DNA of 64,000 nt, from the NCBI RefSeq assembly GCF_050624435.1, contig NC_134541.1, forward strand, positions 11,400,995 through 11,464,994. Direction: 5' to 3'. This document shows positions 1-10,924 of this stretch, in pieces. Both the position numbers and the translations under genes were made by a program. Every line of letters begins with the position of its first letter. Position 1 is the stretch's first letter. Below the pieces are notes generated by a model. The model did no database searches, had not been told where the DNA came from, and was given only the letters and a program-made list of their open reading frames with translations. The stretch is from Tenrec ecaudatus (taxonomy: Eukaryota > Chordata > Mammalia > Afrosoricida > Tenrecidae).

Positions 1-176
1 AGGGGGGAGGGAGGGGAAAATGAAATGATACCAAGGGCTCAAGTAGAAAGCAAATGTTTTGAGAATGATGAGGGCAACAGATGTACAAATATGCTCGATA
101 CACGATGCACGATGGATGCATGTATGGATTGTGAGAAGAACTGTATGAGCCCCCATAAAGTGATTTTAAAAAAAGG
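1..176 (+). mobile_element. L1-like LINE 3' end, cut by window edge
   Basis: Matches the 3' terminus seen again at 54890-55050 and 56828-56963: 'ccaagggctcaagtagaaag', then 'tgtatgagcccccataaa' and a short A-tail. Confidence 0.75.
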
Positions 177-609
177 ACTACTGGCATAATAAAAGAAAAT
201 GGAAAACTCATATGTCGGTGAGGAAAAGGACTAGGAAGTTGTAATCAAAACTTTTTTCTTTTTCTCATGCATCTGCTCATGGTCCAGGTAGCAGGGCTGT
301 CGGACCAGTGTGACTGGGCAACCTCCCCCAACTCACCCCACAGGCTTTGACCTGCCCTTTCAGCCTTCTTCTTTAGAAGAAGAAGGCTGAGTTCCGTTGT
401 GATATGGTATAAATCAAAGAGGGTCTAATTCCTTCGGGTGCAGGTTTAGAGAAATGGAAACAATCTTTGGAAGTGGAGACTGAGATGCAGGATGTATCAA
501 GAAGCACTAGCTTCACATTTTGCTTTTTGTCAGATAAAGCTTTCGATGACTTTGTAGCAGTATGTCTGGACCCCCCTCTTGCTTCCTCACCTACCAAGTG
601 GATCATGAG

Positions 610-790
610 GTATCCTGGTGGCACAATGGTGAAGGTGCTTAACCTAAAGGCTGGTGGTTCAAACCCATCAGCAACTCACAGGGAGACAGATGAGGCAGTC
701 TGCTTCTGTAAAACCTATGGAACTGTGGTTCCGCTCTGTCCTATAGGGTCCCTGTGTGAGTCTGAATCAGTTTGACAGCAATGGGTTTTG
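610..790 (+). mobile_element. AfroSINE (tRNA-derived SINE)
   Basis: Has the 'cctggtggcacaatgg' head, 'ggttcaaaccc' B-box region, 'gggagacagatgaggc' body and 'tcctatagggtc' 3' part. It is moderately diverged. Confidence 0.8.
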
Positions 791-799
791 AGAAACCAG

Positions 800-1600
800 G
801 TTGATAACATGTACTTCCCTGGCAGGGGTAGTGGGAAGTGGGAAGATTAGAGGTGGAAGTGGGGTAGTGGGAAGATTAGAGGTGGAATTCCATGTATGCT
901 GTAGATGCTAGAGAAAAACAGTAGTTTCCTTTTATGAACTGGTCTTATGAGACACCAGTGTTTGGGACACCAGCCTAGCTAGGTTTCCCGACTCTTTGGT
1001 CTCTGGAACCTGTGTGGCAGTGTGGGCTAGAGAAAGGGTTATGGGGTTTGGGGAGGGGGCATCCAAGGGAGCAGGATAAAGAGCATGTTTACCTTTCAGC
1101 CGCTCAGCAGGCTGGTACTGAGTGCCAACTGTGAGCCAAGCTTGGTGCCAAGGGCTGTCCTAGACATGGCAGAGGGAGCAGAATATAGACCAGTGCAGGG
1201 CTGTTAGCTAAAGCATGCCATTCCCCTACCAAGTGGACAATGCAGGAACTGCTAATAACCTGCGTCTCTTCCTGAGGAACGTCACCGGGACGTGAGATAA
1301 GTCACACTGCTTGATTTGAGGTCCTTCTAGGACCACCTTCCTCCGCTCAGGGCCCCAGACACTCAAGTCTTGGGTGGTCCCATGTTGAAGCCCATCAAAT
1401 GTATTAAAAAACAATTATTCCTCTTGGGAATTGTGAATAGAAGTAACTATTTGTAGTAGGAAGTAAAAAAGTTATTGTACTTTTGCTAGTCAATTCATTT
1501 ACTTTGTACATTAATTTATGTTATACAGTAGTCCACGCTGTACATTAATTTACGGTGTATATTAGTTTAAATTTGGAGGCCGATTTAATAAAATGTTGAT
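800..1600. other. Unassigned 5' flank with possible old MIR/L2 remnant
   Basis: Contains a duplicated 'gtagtgggaag' stretch near 828-880 and a weak MIR/L2-like stretch around 1090-1190 ('gagccaagcttggtgccaag'). Nothing else is recognised. Confidence 0.4.
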
Positions 1601-1617
1601 CCGTCTCTCCCTGCATA

Positions 1618-1903
1618 CACCCTGTTTCCCCCAAAATAAGAAAGTGTCTTATATTATTTGTTCCCAAAGATGCACTAGGTCTTATTTTCAGGGGATGTCG
1701 TATTTTTCCATGAAGAAGAATACAGTACACATATTGTTTTATTAAAAGAGACCTAGCACTTCCTGTTTGCTCCGGCTGCTACGGTCCAGCTACGGTAGCT
1801 TTGGTGGGGGCCTTATTTGTGGGAGGTCTTGTTTTTGGGGGGATGCTTTATATTTCAGCCAGAGGCAAAACTGTAAGTAGGTCTTATTTTCAGGGAAACG
1901 GGA
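1618..1903. mobile_element. Mariner-like TIR DNA transposon
   Basis: Left end 'accctgtttcccccaaaat' and right end 'attttcagggaaacgggat' form inverted termini, with TA just outside each side (1616-1617 and 1904-1905) as in Tc1/mariner. The internal 'aggtcttattttcagggga' repeats the terminus. Too short for a transposase, so non-autonomous. Confidence 0.55.
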
Positions 1904-1919
1904 TTATTTTTCTGTTCTC

Positions 1920-2900
1920 AGGGCTATGTCTGGCTTTGGAAAGTCGGGGTGGGGAGTGGGGGGAGTGAGTAGGGGGCTCCAGGAGAGCTGTGGAGGGCGG
2001 CAGTGGGAGTAGAGAGGACATGACAACAGGGACCACGAGAGGAGTGTTGGTGGGCTCCCCTGTAATGTGAGGCTGTGGTGGGGCTGTCCAGGGGAGAGGC
2101 TGAATTCTGACTGAGCCCAGATGTGCCCTGGTGGCTGAGGTTAGCTATATGGTGTGAGAATGAAGGTGTGAGTGTGTATGTTGGTGATGCCAGTTTTGGG
2201 GGAGGGACGTGTAAGGAATTTTGGGGCGCAAAACAGAACCAAAGATCCAACCAGCAAAATTTAGAAGCAGGCTTGAGGCTTGCGGGCAGATTCAGCAACT
2301 CAAGGGCTTGAGCTTTTGAAACCGCGCCTTGGAGAATTTAGGCTGCGTTTTTATACCCCTGCTGGCAGGCACAGATGGGAAGGATCCAAACTGGGGAGGA
2401 TCTGTGCACACAGGTGCTTCAGAAGGGAGAAGGTCTTTGACCTTATCTATATTGCCAAGGACGGGTAGAGTGGAGTGTGCTTATCCTCAGACAACATTCT
2501 GGCTCTGGGAGGAGCCGGCTCCAGGAATTTGAAGGTTGAGCAGGGGAGGGGGAGATCAGTGAGAGAGGGAGGTCAGTGAAAGGGAGGTCTATGAGAGGTG
2601 AATTCTGAGAGCCAAGCTGAAGGCACCGGATTCAAAATGGAGTCCCTTTTGCCAAGACCAGGCAGGATGTGCCTGTTGGGTGGGTGAACAGGGTGACAAC
2701 TGGGGGTGAGTGTGCTAGGGGTGTGTACAGTAGTGTTGTGGCTGTGTCTGCTGCTGATGGGGAAGTGGGGGAGGGGAGAGATGAGTTTGTTGGGGAGAGT
2801 TGCGGGTGTGTGTGTGAATGGAATGTCACTGAAAGCGAGCCTGCGAGAATGAACGTGTGCGTGGTGGAATGAGTGTGGTAGGGTGTGTGTGAGAGCGAGC
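1920..2900. other. ATP9A upstream flank, no gene seen
   Basis: GA/GT-rich, apparently single-copy sequence leading into the CpG island. GTGT-rich strings occur at 2690-2900. No gene or recognisable repeat was identified. Confidence 0.5.
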
Positions 2901-3012
2901 AAGGGGCACGATGCCCGTGGTCCTTGCGGGAGGGGGGGCTCACACGTCTGGGTGCGTGTGTGCAGGTGCGCAGGCAGGGGAACTGCGGTGGAGGGCGCGC
3001 GTGCGCACGACG

Positions 3013-3062
3013 CTCGGGGGCGCGGGCGGGGGGCGCGTGGCCGGGGGCGCGCGTGGGGGGCG
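3013..3062 (+). promoter_or_regulatory. G-run cluster, possible G-quadruplex
   Basis: Five runs of three or more G (3016-3020, 3024-3026, 3028-3033, 3043-3047, 3055-3060) with loops of 1-9 bases, on the coding strand upstream of the ATP9A start. The pattern can fold as a G-quadruplex; function is inferred only. Confidence 0.45.
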
Positions 3063-3384
3063 CGCAGCGCGGCCGGAGGCGGGGACTCTGCAGCGGGGCG
3101 GGCTGGGCAGGCTCCCGGCTGCAGGAGCGGCGCAGCTGGGGTCCATGGTGCGGCCGTGTCCGTCGGTCGGGCCGCGCGGGCGGCTCCGCGCGTGGCCCGG
3201 CGCTCGCGACCTCGCCCCGTCGCTGCGGGCCCGGCCCGCCCGCTGCCGCCGCCTCCTCCCCCGGGGCGGCGCGGTGCCGGCGGGCGGCGGCGCGGAGGCC
3301 GGACCGGGCGGCGGCCCAGGCTGCGGCGGCGGCGGTGGCGCGGGGGGCGCGGCGGCCAAGGCGGGCGGCGGCCCCGGCGCCGAC

Positions 3385-3452
3385 ATGACGGACAACATCC
3401 CGCTGCAGCCCGTGCGCCAGAAGAAGCGGATGGACAGCAGGCCGCGCTCCGG
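3385..3452 (+). CDS. ATP9A: ATP9A coding exon 1 (first 22 codons)
   Basis: Encodes the cytosolic N-terminus, starting MTDNIPLQPVRQKKRMD, which I recognise as mammalian ATP9A, a P4-type ATPase of endosomes and trans-Golgi that acts without a CDC50 subunit in its class. The start was chosen by match to the known N-terminus; its context is favourable (G at -3). The exon ends after 22 codons plus two bases of a Gly codon, followed by donor gtgggtgagc. Using GT at 3453 joins in frame to exon 2; the stronger-looking GTGAGC 4 bp downstream would shift the frame. The exon lies in the CpG island. The frame stays open upstream with in-frame ATGs at 3145 and 2911, so a longer N-terminus is formally possible. 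Confidence 0.96.
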
Positions 3453-4029
3453 GTGGGTGAGCGGGCCCTGGGCGGCGCGCGGGCATGCCGGCGGGCGAGG
3501 GGCGCGCAGGCCCGGTCAGGCCCTTTCCCTCCGGCCCGGCCGCTGGGCTCCCAGCCGGGGAAGAAGCCGGGCGGCTCATTGTCTCCGGCTCCGGGCGCGC
3601 CGCCCTGTGTGCTGGCGGCTTCAGCGAACCAGCGCCGCGCGCCCGGGCGGTGCCCGGCTGGCTGGGAGGACCGGGGCCAGCCTCCTCCGCGCCCGCCCTC
3701 CCTCCCGCCGCAGGGGTCCCCAGCTGGGCCTCCGGGCGCTGCGCCGCCACCACTTGCGCTCCCGGGAGGCCTCCTGTTTGCACCCGGGCCGGGGTGGGCC
3801 CGAGCCAGCCGGGCGGCGGGTGTGTGCGTGCCTGCGGGCCCACGGGTCACCGCCCCTCCCGCCACTTGTGGGCCAGGGCTTCTGCTAGGCGCTGCCACCT
3901 GCTGTGCGCTCTTCTCCCCTGGCCCCGCGCGGCGGGCGGTGGGCGCCGTGCGTGGGTCTGCCCGCACCTGGAGGGAGGGGAAAGGTGTTTTGCGCCTGCC
4001 ACCTTCCTGTTTCGTGGCTGGTGGTGACC

Positions 4030-4800
4030 TGTTGAGGTTTTGAGGGGCAGTGACGTGGCCTGCAACAGACGTAATTAAGCTGGGGGGTACGAGGTGGGAG
4101 TAGGAGAAGCTGGGCCCGATCGAGACCCTCCAAGGAGTGGGGTGGGTAGGGTGGGACCTGTGGGATGTGCATTTTCACCCCCTCAGCCCCCCCTACCCGC
4201 GCAGGTGTGGCTGACGCTGGCGGACGGGCGAGGACAGCTGGGCGGGGCATGCGCCGAGTACCCGCCCCTTCCCTGCCTGCTTTCCCTGAGCACTTCCCGA
4301 TGGCCGCCGCTGAGGGCCGGTTGCTTTTAACGGGAGATGCAAACGGGGAGGGCGGATTCCAGGCTGGCTGCAGTGGAATTAAAAAAAAAGAGAAAAAAAA
4401 AAGGAATGCCGCCAGCTGCCATTTTTGGGAGGTTTTGTCCCTGGATTCCCGGGCACTTCCGGTGAGGCGGTCCCTTTGGTGGTGTTTTATAGGGAGGAAA
4501 TGGGAGTTCAAAGAGAGAGCAGCTGCAGACTGGGACCTTGAACCCTTGATTGTTGGCACACAGCAACCCCACCCCACTTTACCCCACCCCACCCCAAAGC
4601 TAACAAATGGGACCTGCCACCTAGTCCACCATGGGTAAGCCTGTTATGAATTCATAATGTGACATGGGCCCTAATGACTTGCAGTAATCAATTTGCCCCA
4701 CAAACCACTCTGAGATGCCACCTGGGGCCACACCAGGTGGTAAGGAATAGAGATGAATTTAGCACGCCCTGCCTAGTGTGTGTGTGTGTGTGTGTGTGTG

Positions 4801-4832
<32 letters not shown>

Positions 4833-5500
4833 GTTGGGGGTTGGGGTCCCAACCTTGGCTGTACATTGCTTTCACGTGTGGGGAGGAGGGGGAGAGTTTG
4901 AGTGTTGAGAGATGTATATTTAAAAGCTCCCCAGGGAATATTCATATACAAGCATCCTTGAGAACCGCTGATTTCGTGGGAGAGGGACCAACAGGAACGA
5001 TTCTTCTCAAGGGATAATTAGCGTGATGGAAATATGCAAGGCTAATGACATTCGGGTTGTGGGGGATTTGCACAGAGTGGGGTTTCTGAGGGACTGGCCC
5101 GCCACATTTCCTCTAGGGTGGAACAAGTGTGGGAGCCCGTGTATTTTCTAAGCACTGATACAGATTCACATTCAGGGCACTTGCCTGTAGGTTGCATCCA
5201 GATCTTGAGTTTTAGGAGTTGCGACGTTCGAGCAGGAGTCCTGGGTTATGAAAATCCTCTTTAGATGCCTAGAGGGATGGGAAGGCGTCTTGGACCGAGG
5301 TCCTAGAACCCAGTCTCTCGAGAAGGGCACCAACAGTGAAGGCATGATGGCATGAACTGCCACAGCGGCCTGAGCACTGGGCTCAAACATGCCAGCGTCG
5401 GGGAGGATGACTCAGGCCCTGGCATTGTTTCAGGCTGTTTGAGCTAGGGGTCGCTGTCAGAGCAGGCTCCACAGGTGCTGACAACAGCAAAGGTATGAGA
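4030..5500. other. Intron 1 proximal stretch, mostly single copy
   Basis: CpG-shore sequence with an A-rich tract at 4381-4402, a CCCCA-rich tract at about 4565-4597 and a GT microsatellite. No exon or older repeat could be assigned. Confidence 0.5.
4776..4832. repeat. (GT)n microsatellite
   Basis: Uninterrupted GT dinucleotides except for a 'tta' break at 4801-4803. Confidence 0.95.
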
Positions 5501-5504
5501 AGGT

Positions 5505-5650
5505 CGGGTCTGCTGGGCACTTGGGATCCTTACCTGTGTTGTGTTTAATCTCGACAGCAGCCCTGTGAGTTTGAGTTCACGCCCCCAATTTATAAATGAG
5601 GAAACAGACTCAGGGATGTTAGGTCATTTGCTGAAGGTCACAGAACCAAC
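5505..5650 (-). mobile_element. MIR SINE remnant
   Basis: Reverse-complement MIR signature: 'ataaatgaggaaacagactc' followed by 'tgctgaaggtcacag', with an upstream 'gcagccctgtgag'. Confidence 0.75.
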
Positions 5651-6019
5651 TCATTCGTGTGAACCCTTACCTGTACCTTGCCCAACAGCTCTTGGTAATG
5701 AGGCTGTAGATGTCTGGGAGGTTTTGTGGGGACAAGCCCAAACCCCAGATGCTGTGCATCCTAGGAGACAGGGTGTCATTTACTCTCTGGGTCAGCTAGC
5801 ATTTATTGCCAAGGCAAGCAGTTTATTGGTTGGAGAAAACCTGTGGCCCTGTCACCGTGAGAAAGGTGCAATATCCTGAGGTTGAGAAAGCTGTGGAAGT
5901 GGTTTCCTTGGGAACCAGATTCACCCTGCACTGCTTGGAGTGATGACGTCGCCGTGTGCTTTGCTTCTGGATGAGTGGAATTCAGCTGCGTGAAGTGCCA
6001 GAGATGGGTTGTTGGACTC

Positions 6020-6105
6020 AGGTGTCAAGAGGAAGCTGTGTGGCCTTGGGGACATTTCTGGACCTCTCTGGGTTTCTTCTGTACATGGGAGTAGCAATGA
6101 TTATA
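6020..6105 (+). mobile_element. MIR SINE remnant
   Basis: Forward MIR core: 'gtggccttggggacatttct' then 'gacctctctgggtttcttct' and 'gggagtagcaatgattat'. Confidence 0.65.
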
Positions 6106-6182
6106 CTTGACTAAGAAGAGCTGTTTTTGAGGCTTGACTCACGGAAAGGAGAGAGTTGGAAAAGCGAACTCACTGCTGTAGA

Positions 6183-6337
6183 TTCTATGACAATCTCAGG
6201 GACCCTGCAGGATAGAATGTAACCCTTTAGGGAAGTAGAAAGCCTCCTCTTTCTCCCATGGAGCGGCTGGTAATTTTGAACTGCTGACTACAGTGTTAGC
6301 AGCCCAACCCGTAACTGTTACACCGCCACAGCACCTC
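6183..6337 (-). mobile_element. AfroSINE
   Basis: Reverse orientation. 'agaaagcctcctctttctcc', 'gagcggctggtaattttgaa' and the tRNA-like head near 6330 are recognisable. Confidence 0.8.
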
Positions 6338-6339
6338 AA

Positions 6340-7290
6340 AAATAGAAGTTAAGTGCTTAGTAAGCAGTAGGTGTTTATTGGGGGCTACAGTGATGGCCAG
6401 GTCTTAGCATGAGGTTGCTAATGGGATGAGGGAGTCAGAGTCCTCTCTTGAGGCAAGTGCTCCCTTATTGGTGAGAAGTCAGACACCTGAACTCCATGGC
6501 TTGCTCCAAATGAAGTTCGGGAAAATGTCTAACGCTATAAGGTGGCCCTTGGTGGCAATGAAGGATATGGTGTTAGCTTGCAGAAAGGGCCGGAAGCTTG
6601 GGCTCATCTCAGAAGTACCCCCTGAAAATGCTGCTTGGAGGATTTGAACTCGGGCAAGTGAGAACTAGGAACTTTGGGTTCCGGATGGGGTTGAGAAAGA
6701 AAAGCCCAATCTCTGAGCACGTATTCGGTGACAGCTGTGTGATTCTGAGTGGCTTTATTGTGATGTGATGTGTGCGCCAACAAATGCGTCCGTTGTACGA
6801 GGACAGCTCGTTGCTTTCGAAAGTAAAATGACTGCCATGCAGCCTTTCCCACGGCCCTGTCTCCCAGCACCCCCCCCCCCCCCAGACAACTCCTCCTGCC
6901 TGCTCTGCAGTTGATCAAATCCCATTTGATCGGGTTTCTCTTTCCGTGGGGTGGCCATTTCTGGACATTTCTTACCAGTGTAATGATGCGACGGGTGGTC
7001 TCTTTCACTAGGACAGTGCCTGTCCGCCCTTCTGTGTTGCTCAGGGCTGGAGTCTGCCATGTTCTCTTTATCTACTCGCGGGGATGGGATTGGGATCCTT
7101 TTTGCCTGTTATATGAATAGCAGACAGTGCTCAGACCATTCCTAGATGCGCCTTTCCCTGTCTCTGGTCTCAGGAGTTTGGGGGATTTGGTTGTCAGTCT
7201 TTCCCAAATCTCCTGTGACAGTCTGTTGGGCCCTCCCACCTCAGCCTCCTCTATGCATTAGATGTTGGAGATGCTCAATATTTGGCCTTA
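6340..7290. other. Intronic stretch without assigned repeat
   Basis: Contains a C11 run near 6872-6884 and otherwise no recognised gene or repeat. Confidence 0.4.
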
Positions 7291-7293
7291 GAC

Positions 7294-7466
7294 CAGAAGT
7301 TCTCAACCTGTGGGGGTCAAATGACCCTTTCACAGGGGTCGCCCGATTCGTAACAGTAGCAAAATGACAGTGATAAAGTAGCAATGAAAATAATTTTATG
7401 GTTGGGGTTCACCACATGAGGAACTGTATTAAAGGGTCGCGGCATCAGGAAGGTTGAGAACCGCTG
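7294..7466 (-). mobile_element. SPIN (hAT) short non-autonomous copy
   Basis: Termini 'cagaagttctcaacctgtg' and 'aaggttgagaaccgctg' are SPIN inverted repeats. Flanking 8-mers ccttagac (7286-7293) and ccctagac (7467-7474) match 7/8, as expected for a hAT target duplication. It is an internally deleted derivative of 173 bp and shares a 'cgattcgtaacagtagc' junction with the other short copies. Confidence 0.93.
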
Positions 7467-7884
7467 CCCTAGACCTTTCCACCCCAGCTCCTTCCTTGAG
7501 AGAGCTCATCTAGGTCCGTGGTGTCACTGACCGGGAGGACTGGAACTTTTCTTGTCCCCATGGCTCTTCCTTGCAACCTGACCAGAGTGACCCTCCTGGT
7601 CTCGTCTTGTTCTGGTCTTCCTGCTTCTGAGGTTGCTCTGCTTTCTCCAGGAGTCCCAGCTCTTCAGGATCTGGAAGCTCTTAAACTCAGACACCATGCT
7701 GAGGGGTTTGAACTGTCAGTCCGGTGCTTACCTGGCAGCGCCAACCAAAGCAGTTGTACAAGGCAAGGCAAGGGGTTCTCTCCTGAGCCCTCCCAGAGGA
7801 GCTCAGCTCTGCTGATGGTGAACTCGATTGAAGCAGGGACAGTGCCAGCTCTGTGGTGGTGCCCCCGTGGGGTCTAGACCACCC

Positions 7885-7935
7885 ACCCTGCAGTTAGCAG
7901 CTGAGCGCTTTACTGTGGTACCCCCACACCACTTC
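7885..7935 (-). mobile_element. AfroSINE head fragment
   Basis: 'gttagcagctgagcgctt' followed by 'gtggtacccccacacca' is the reverse of a SINE head. Short and diverged. Confidence 0.5.
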
Positions 7936-7994
7936 CTGAACCTTGGCATCGGGTGATTCTGCTCTGGGTGACCACCCTTGACATTGAAGGACAC

Positions 7995-8471
7995 TGTGGT
8001 AGGCAGGGCTGTCCTAAGAAACAAGACCAGTGAGGCTTATCTATGTATGGGAAGGAACTTGATGTCAAGAAGTAATTTACAATCAAGAAAGCATCCCAGA
8101 CCAGTGCAGCTCAAGTCCATGGCTCTGAAGCCAACTGGAGCTCTCTTCAGAGGCACTCAGCCCAAGGCCGATGATTCAGGAAGATGAAGCAGGAAGATCA
8201 ACTGCCCTGTGGACATGGAACCTCCTGGATCCAAGGTCGGTGGAAACATGGCCTGGTACACACAGCATGGAGTTGACTCCCTGGGTCAGTGGCCCACATG
8301 GGGCCACCCCTGGAGGCGGGCACAGGGTCCCAGCAGGGAAGAAGGCAAGGGGCCAGCGAGAGGAGCATTTTCTTACGGAAAATGGCATACTCTTAAGGAG
8401 TTATCAGACTGTGACCTGATTGACAGGTTCTTGCTTTCATACAAATTCAGGTTGACATAAAATCTTCCACA
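7995..8471 (-). mobile_element. ERVL-like (class III) solo LTR, diverged
   Basis: In reverse complement it begins TGTGGAAGATTTTATGTCAA and runs to a TG..CA-type end near 7995. It shares the 'ggatccaaggtcgg' and 'cagtgcagctcaagtccatg' style segments with the LTRs at 33720 and 51700. No convincing target duplication. Confidence 0.55.
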
Positions 8472-8564
8472 GGTGTAGTAGCAGCATCCCTGGCCTTTAC
8501 CCACTAGTTGCTGGTAAATTGCCACCCCCCCCACACACACCTGTTGGTGACAAAAGTGTCTTTA

Positions 8565-8662
8565 AACTCACTGCCATCCAGTTCACTGTGCCTCCCAGAG
8601 ACCTTGTTATAGGGGTTCTGAGGCTGTAAATCTTTTCGGAAGCAGACGGCTTCCTCTTTCTT
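8565..8662 (-). mobile_element. AfroSINE fragment
   Basis: 'aactcactgccatccagttc' then 'aatcttttcggaagcagacg' gives the reversed 3' half of the SINE. Confidence 0.6.
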
Positions 8663-9490
8663 TGTTGTTGTTGTTGCTGTTGTTAGATGCCTGTCGAGCC
8701 CGTAGGAAGCACTGCCACCCCAGTAGGAAGCACTGCCTGGTCCCGTGCCTTCCTCCCAAAGGTGGTTGTGTTTCTTTGTTGTTGTTAGGTGGCATCGGGT
8801 GGCTGTGACCTGTAGTGACCTCACGCACAAGAGAATGAAACTGCCTGACCCCGCGCCCTCCTCTCCATAAATGATTCCCGCACGTGCACCCATTGTGGCA
8901 GCCGGGGTGTCAGTGCGTCTCCCCGAGGGCCCTCCTCTCTCTCGCTGCCTCTCTGCCCAACAGGATGTCCTTCTCCAAGCACGGGGCTCTCTGACAACAT
9001 GTACAAGTATGTCAGATGAAGGCTCGCCGTCCCGGCCTTGACTGTACCTCTTCCAAGCAGATCAGTTTGTCCTTTGTAACAGCCCATTCTGCTCGCTGCT
9101 CTCCTGCAGCACGATTCAAACACACCCAGGCTTCTTTCATGTTTATCCAGTGTCCAACTCTCACATGCACAGGAGGCAATTGACGATCCTGTGGCTGGGG
9201 TCAGGCACTCCTGGGTCCTCACAGTAACATCTTGCTTTTCAATCCCGAAGAGGCCGTGTGCAGCGGACCTAGCTAACAATCCGTCTTTTGGTCTTTTGGG
9301 TGCTACTGCGGCCACGAGCATCGATTGTGGTCCCAAGCAAGACAGACTCCTTGACAACCTCAAACTTTTCGTCATGTATCACAATGGTACCCATGGGTCC
9401 AGTTGCAAGGATTTGGGTCGTCTTGACATGGACTTGTTTCTTCAGACGTTGCCAAATGGCCCACGGGAGTTGGGGGGCGGGCACAAAATC
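8663..9490 (-). mobile_element. RTE/BovB-type LINE, 3' half of reverse transcriptase ORF plus tail
   Basis: On the minus strand it encodes decayed RTE motifs: ILATGPMGTIVIHDEKFEVV and LLGTTIDARG near 9480-9340, then CACESWTLDKHE near 9160. Two 'gttgttgtt' tail signatures (about 8660 and 8776) suggest two overlapping 3' ends. Stops and frameshifts disable it. Confidence 0.85.
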
Positions 9491-9729
9491 TCCCCTAGTT
9501 GAGAGCCACTGGCCCAGGGGAATAAATGAACTCTCTCCGAGTGGCCACAACCCATCGCCACCCTTCTAAGAGGCCTCATCTACCCAGTCCAGACCAAAGC
9601 GAAAGCAAAACCTCTGGACAGGAAATTCCTGGGCACAGCTTTCCGGTGTCCTGCTCAAGGACACCTCCAGCTGGCAGAAGAGGAGCATTTGAGGAAGCAG
9701 CTCTGTTCTGGCAGGAGAGGTATCTTTGG

Positions 9730-9896
9730 GGAGCCTTGGTGGTACAGCAGGTTAAGCACCAGGCTACTTAACCAAATGGTTGGAGGTCTCAACCCACTAG
9801 CTGCTCTTGGGGAGACAGATGAGGCTGTCTCTGAGAAGCCCTCTGGGGGCTGTAGTGCCATTGTGAGTCGGTGCTGATAGCGATAGTTGTGGGTTA
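9730..9896 (+). mobile_element. AfroSINE
   Basis: Starts 'gagccttggtggtacagcag' and ends 'gtgagtcggtgctgatagc'. It is immediately followed by a second copy in the same direction. Confidence 0.85.
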
Positions 9897-9897
9897 G

Positions 9898-10065
9898 GAG
9901 CCCCGGTGGTGTAGTGTGTGTAAGGCCAGAAGTTCAAAATCGCCAGCCTCCCCTCAGAAGAAAGATGAGGCTTTCTACTCCCGTCAAGAGCTAACAGTTC
10001 GGGCACCCCTGTTCCATAGGTCGCTATGAGTTGGCATCGATTTGATGGCAGTTAGTGTTTGGAGT
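9898..10065 (+). mobile_element. AfroSINE (tandem neighbour)
   Basis: Starts 'gagccccggtggtgtagtgt' directly after the preceding SINE and ends 'ggcatcgatttgatggcag'. Confidence 0.88.
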
Positions 10066-10452
10066 CCTGTCCCATTTTGGGGGTGGGGGGTAGGAGGATA
10101 GCCCTGTCCCTTGTCCAGCCCAGGCAGTGAGTTTGGGATTTTGAGGTTTGGGTTCAGGTTTTTTTGTGTCTCTTGGTGTGATTTAAAAAAAACCTGTAGT
10201 TTTAAAACAAAACACAACCAAAAACCCCTGTAGTCTAAACTGAGGCAGTTGAGGTTTTGGCCTGTGTTCGAGTTGAGACTTGAGACTTCTCTGTGAGCGT
10301 GCAGAAGCAGAACTGCTCCAACGGGAAGTTCCTCCCTGGATCCTGGAGTCAGGGCTGATGGCTCGAAGGAAAGATGTGACAGGGAGGGAGATCCTAGAAA
10401 CCCGAATGATCCCAGTGGACCAGCTCTGCTCTCCCCTCCCCTTCTAGGAATG

Positions 10453-10655
10453 AAAGGAGCCCTGGTGGCTAGTGGATACCTGTCGGGCTGTGATCTGCAA
10501 GGTCAGCAGTTCGAAACCACCAGTCACTCCTCGGGAGAAAGAAGGGGCTTTCTACTCCCATAAAGAGTTCCAGTCTCATAACTCACAGGAGCAGTTCCTG
10601 GCTATAGGGTGTCTACGAGTCAGCAGGACTCGGTGGCAGTGAGCTTGGCTTGGTT
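10453..10655 (+). mobile_element. AfroSINE
   Basis: 'aggagccctggtggctagtg' head, 'ggtcagcagttcgaaaccac' middle, 'gagtcagcaggactcggtgg' 3' end. Confidence 0.9.
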
Positions 10656-10924
10656 GCGACAATCTGTGTCTGAGAGATGAGGATGATACTAGGGGAGGAA
10701 GGGTAGGCTAGCTCATTCTAAAACGCCTAGTCATGAAAAACAAACAAAAAACCCGCCTAGTCATGTACGGAGACATTGGAACCCGACTACGTTGAGCTTT
10801 TGCACAGCCAGCTCCCAAACTAAAATTTCACTTATTTACAATTCGATTCATTTTTTCCCCCAAAACAAAAATGTTAAATTGGAGAACGGTTTTGATCAGC
10901 TGGTGTGCGTATGTAAGTAACGCA

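Larger units (their letters stand above)
2900..3990 (+). promoter_or_regulatory. ATP9A: CpG island promoter of ATP9A
   Basis: Dense CpG stretch of about 1.1 kb centred on exon 1, unlike the CpG-poor flanks. No TATA box is visible. GC boxes such as ggggcggg (about 3096-3103) suggest Sp/KLF-driven housekeeping initiation. The transcription start cannot be placed from sequence; it must lie upstream of 3385. Long open frames on both strands here result from GC richness. Confidence 0.85.

Noticed and set aside
1..2900. Divergent gene sharing the ATP9A CpG island
   Set aside because: No antisense exon with recognisable protein or donor pattern was seen. An antisense noncoding transcript cannot be excluded.
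2573..3967. Long antisense open frames (464 and 403 codons) over the CpG island
   Set aside because: Pro/Ala/Arg-rich translations with no family resemblance, mirrored by open frames on the other strand. GC-rich DNA has few stop codons.
9733..9800. tRNA genes at SINE heads
   Set aside because: tRNA-like promoter regions of AfroSINEs; diverged, repeated dozens of times and fused to SINE bodies.
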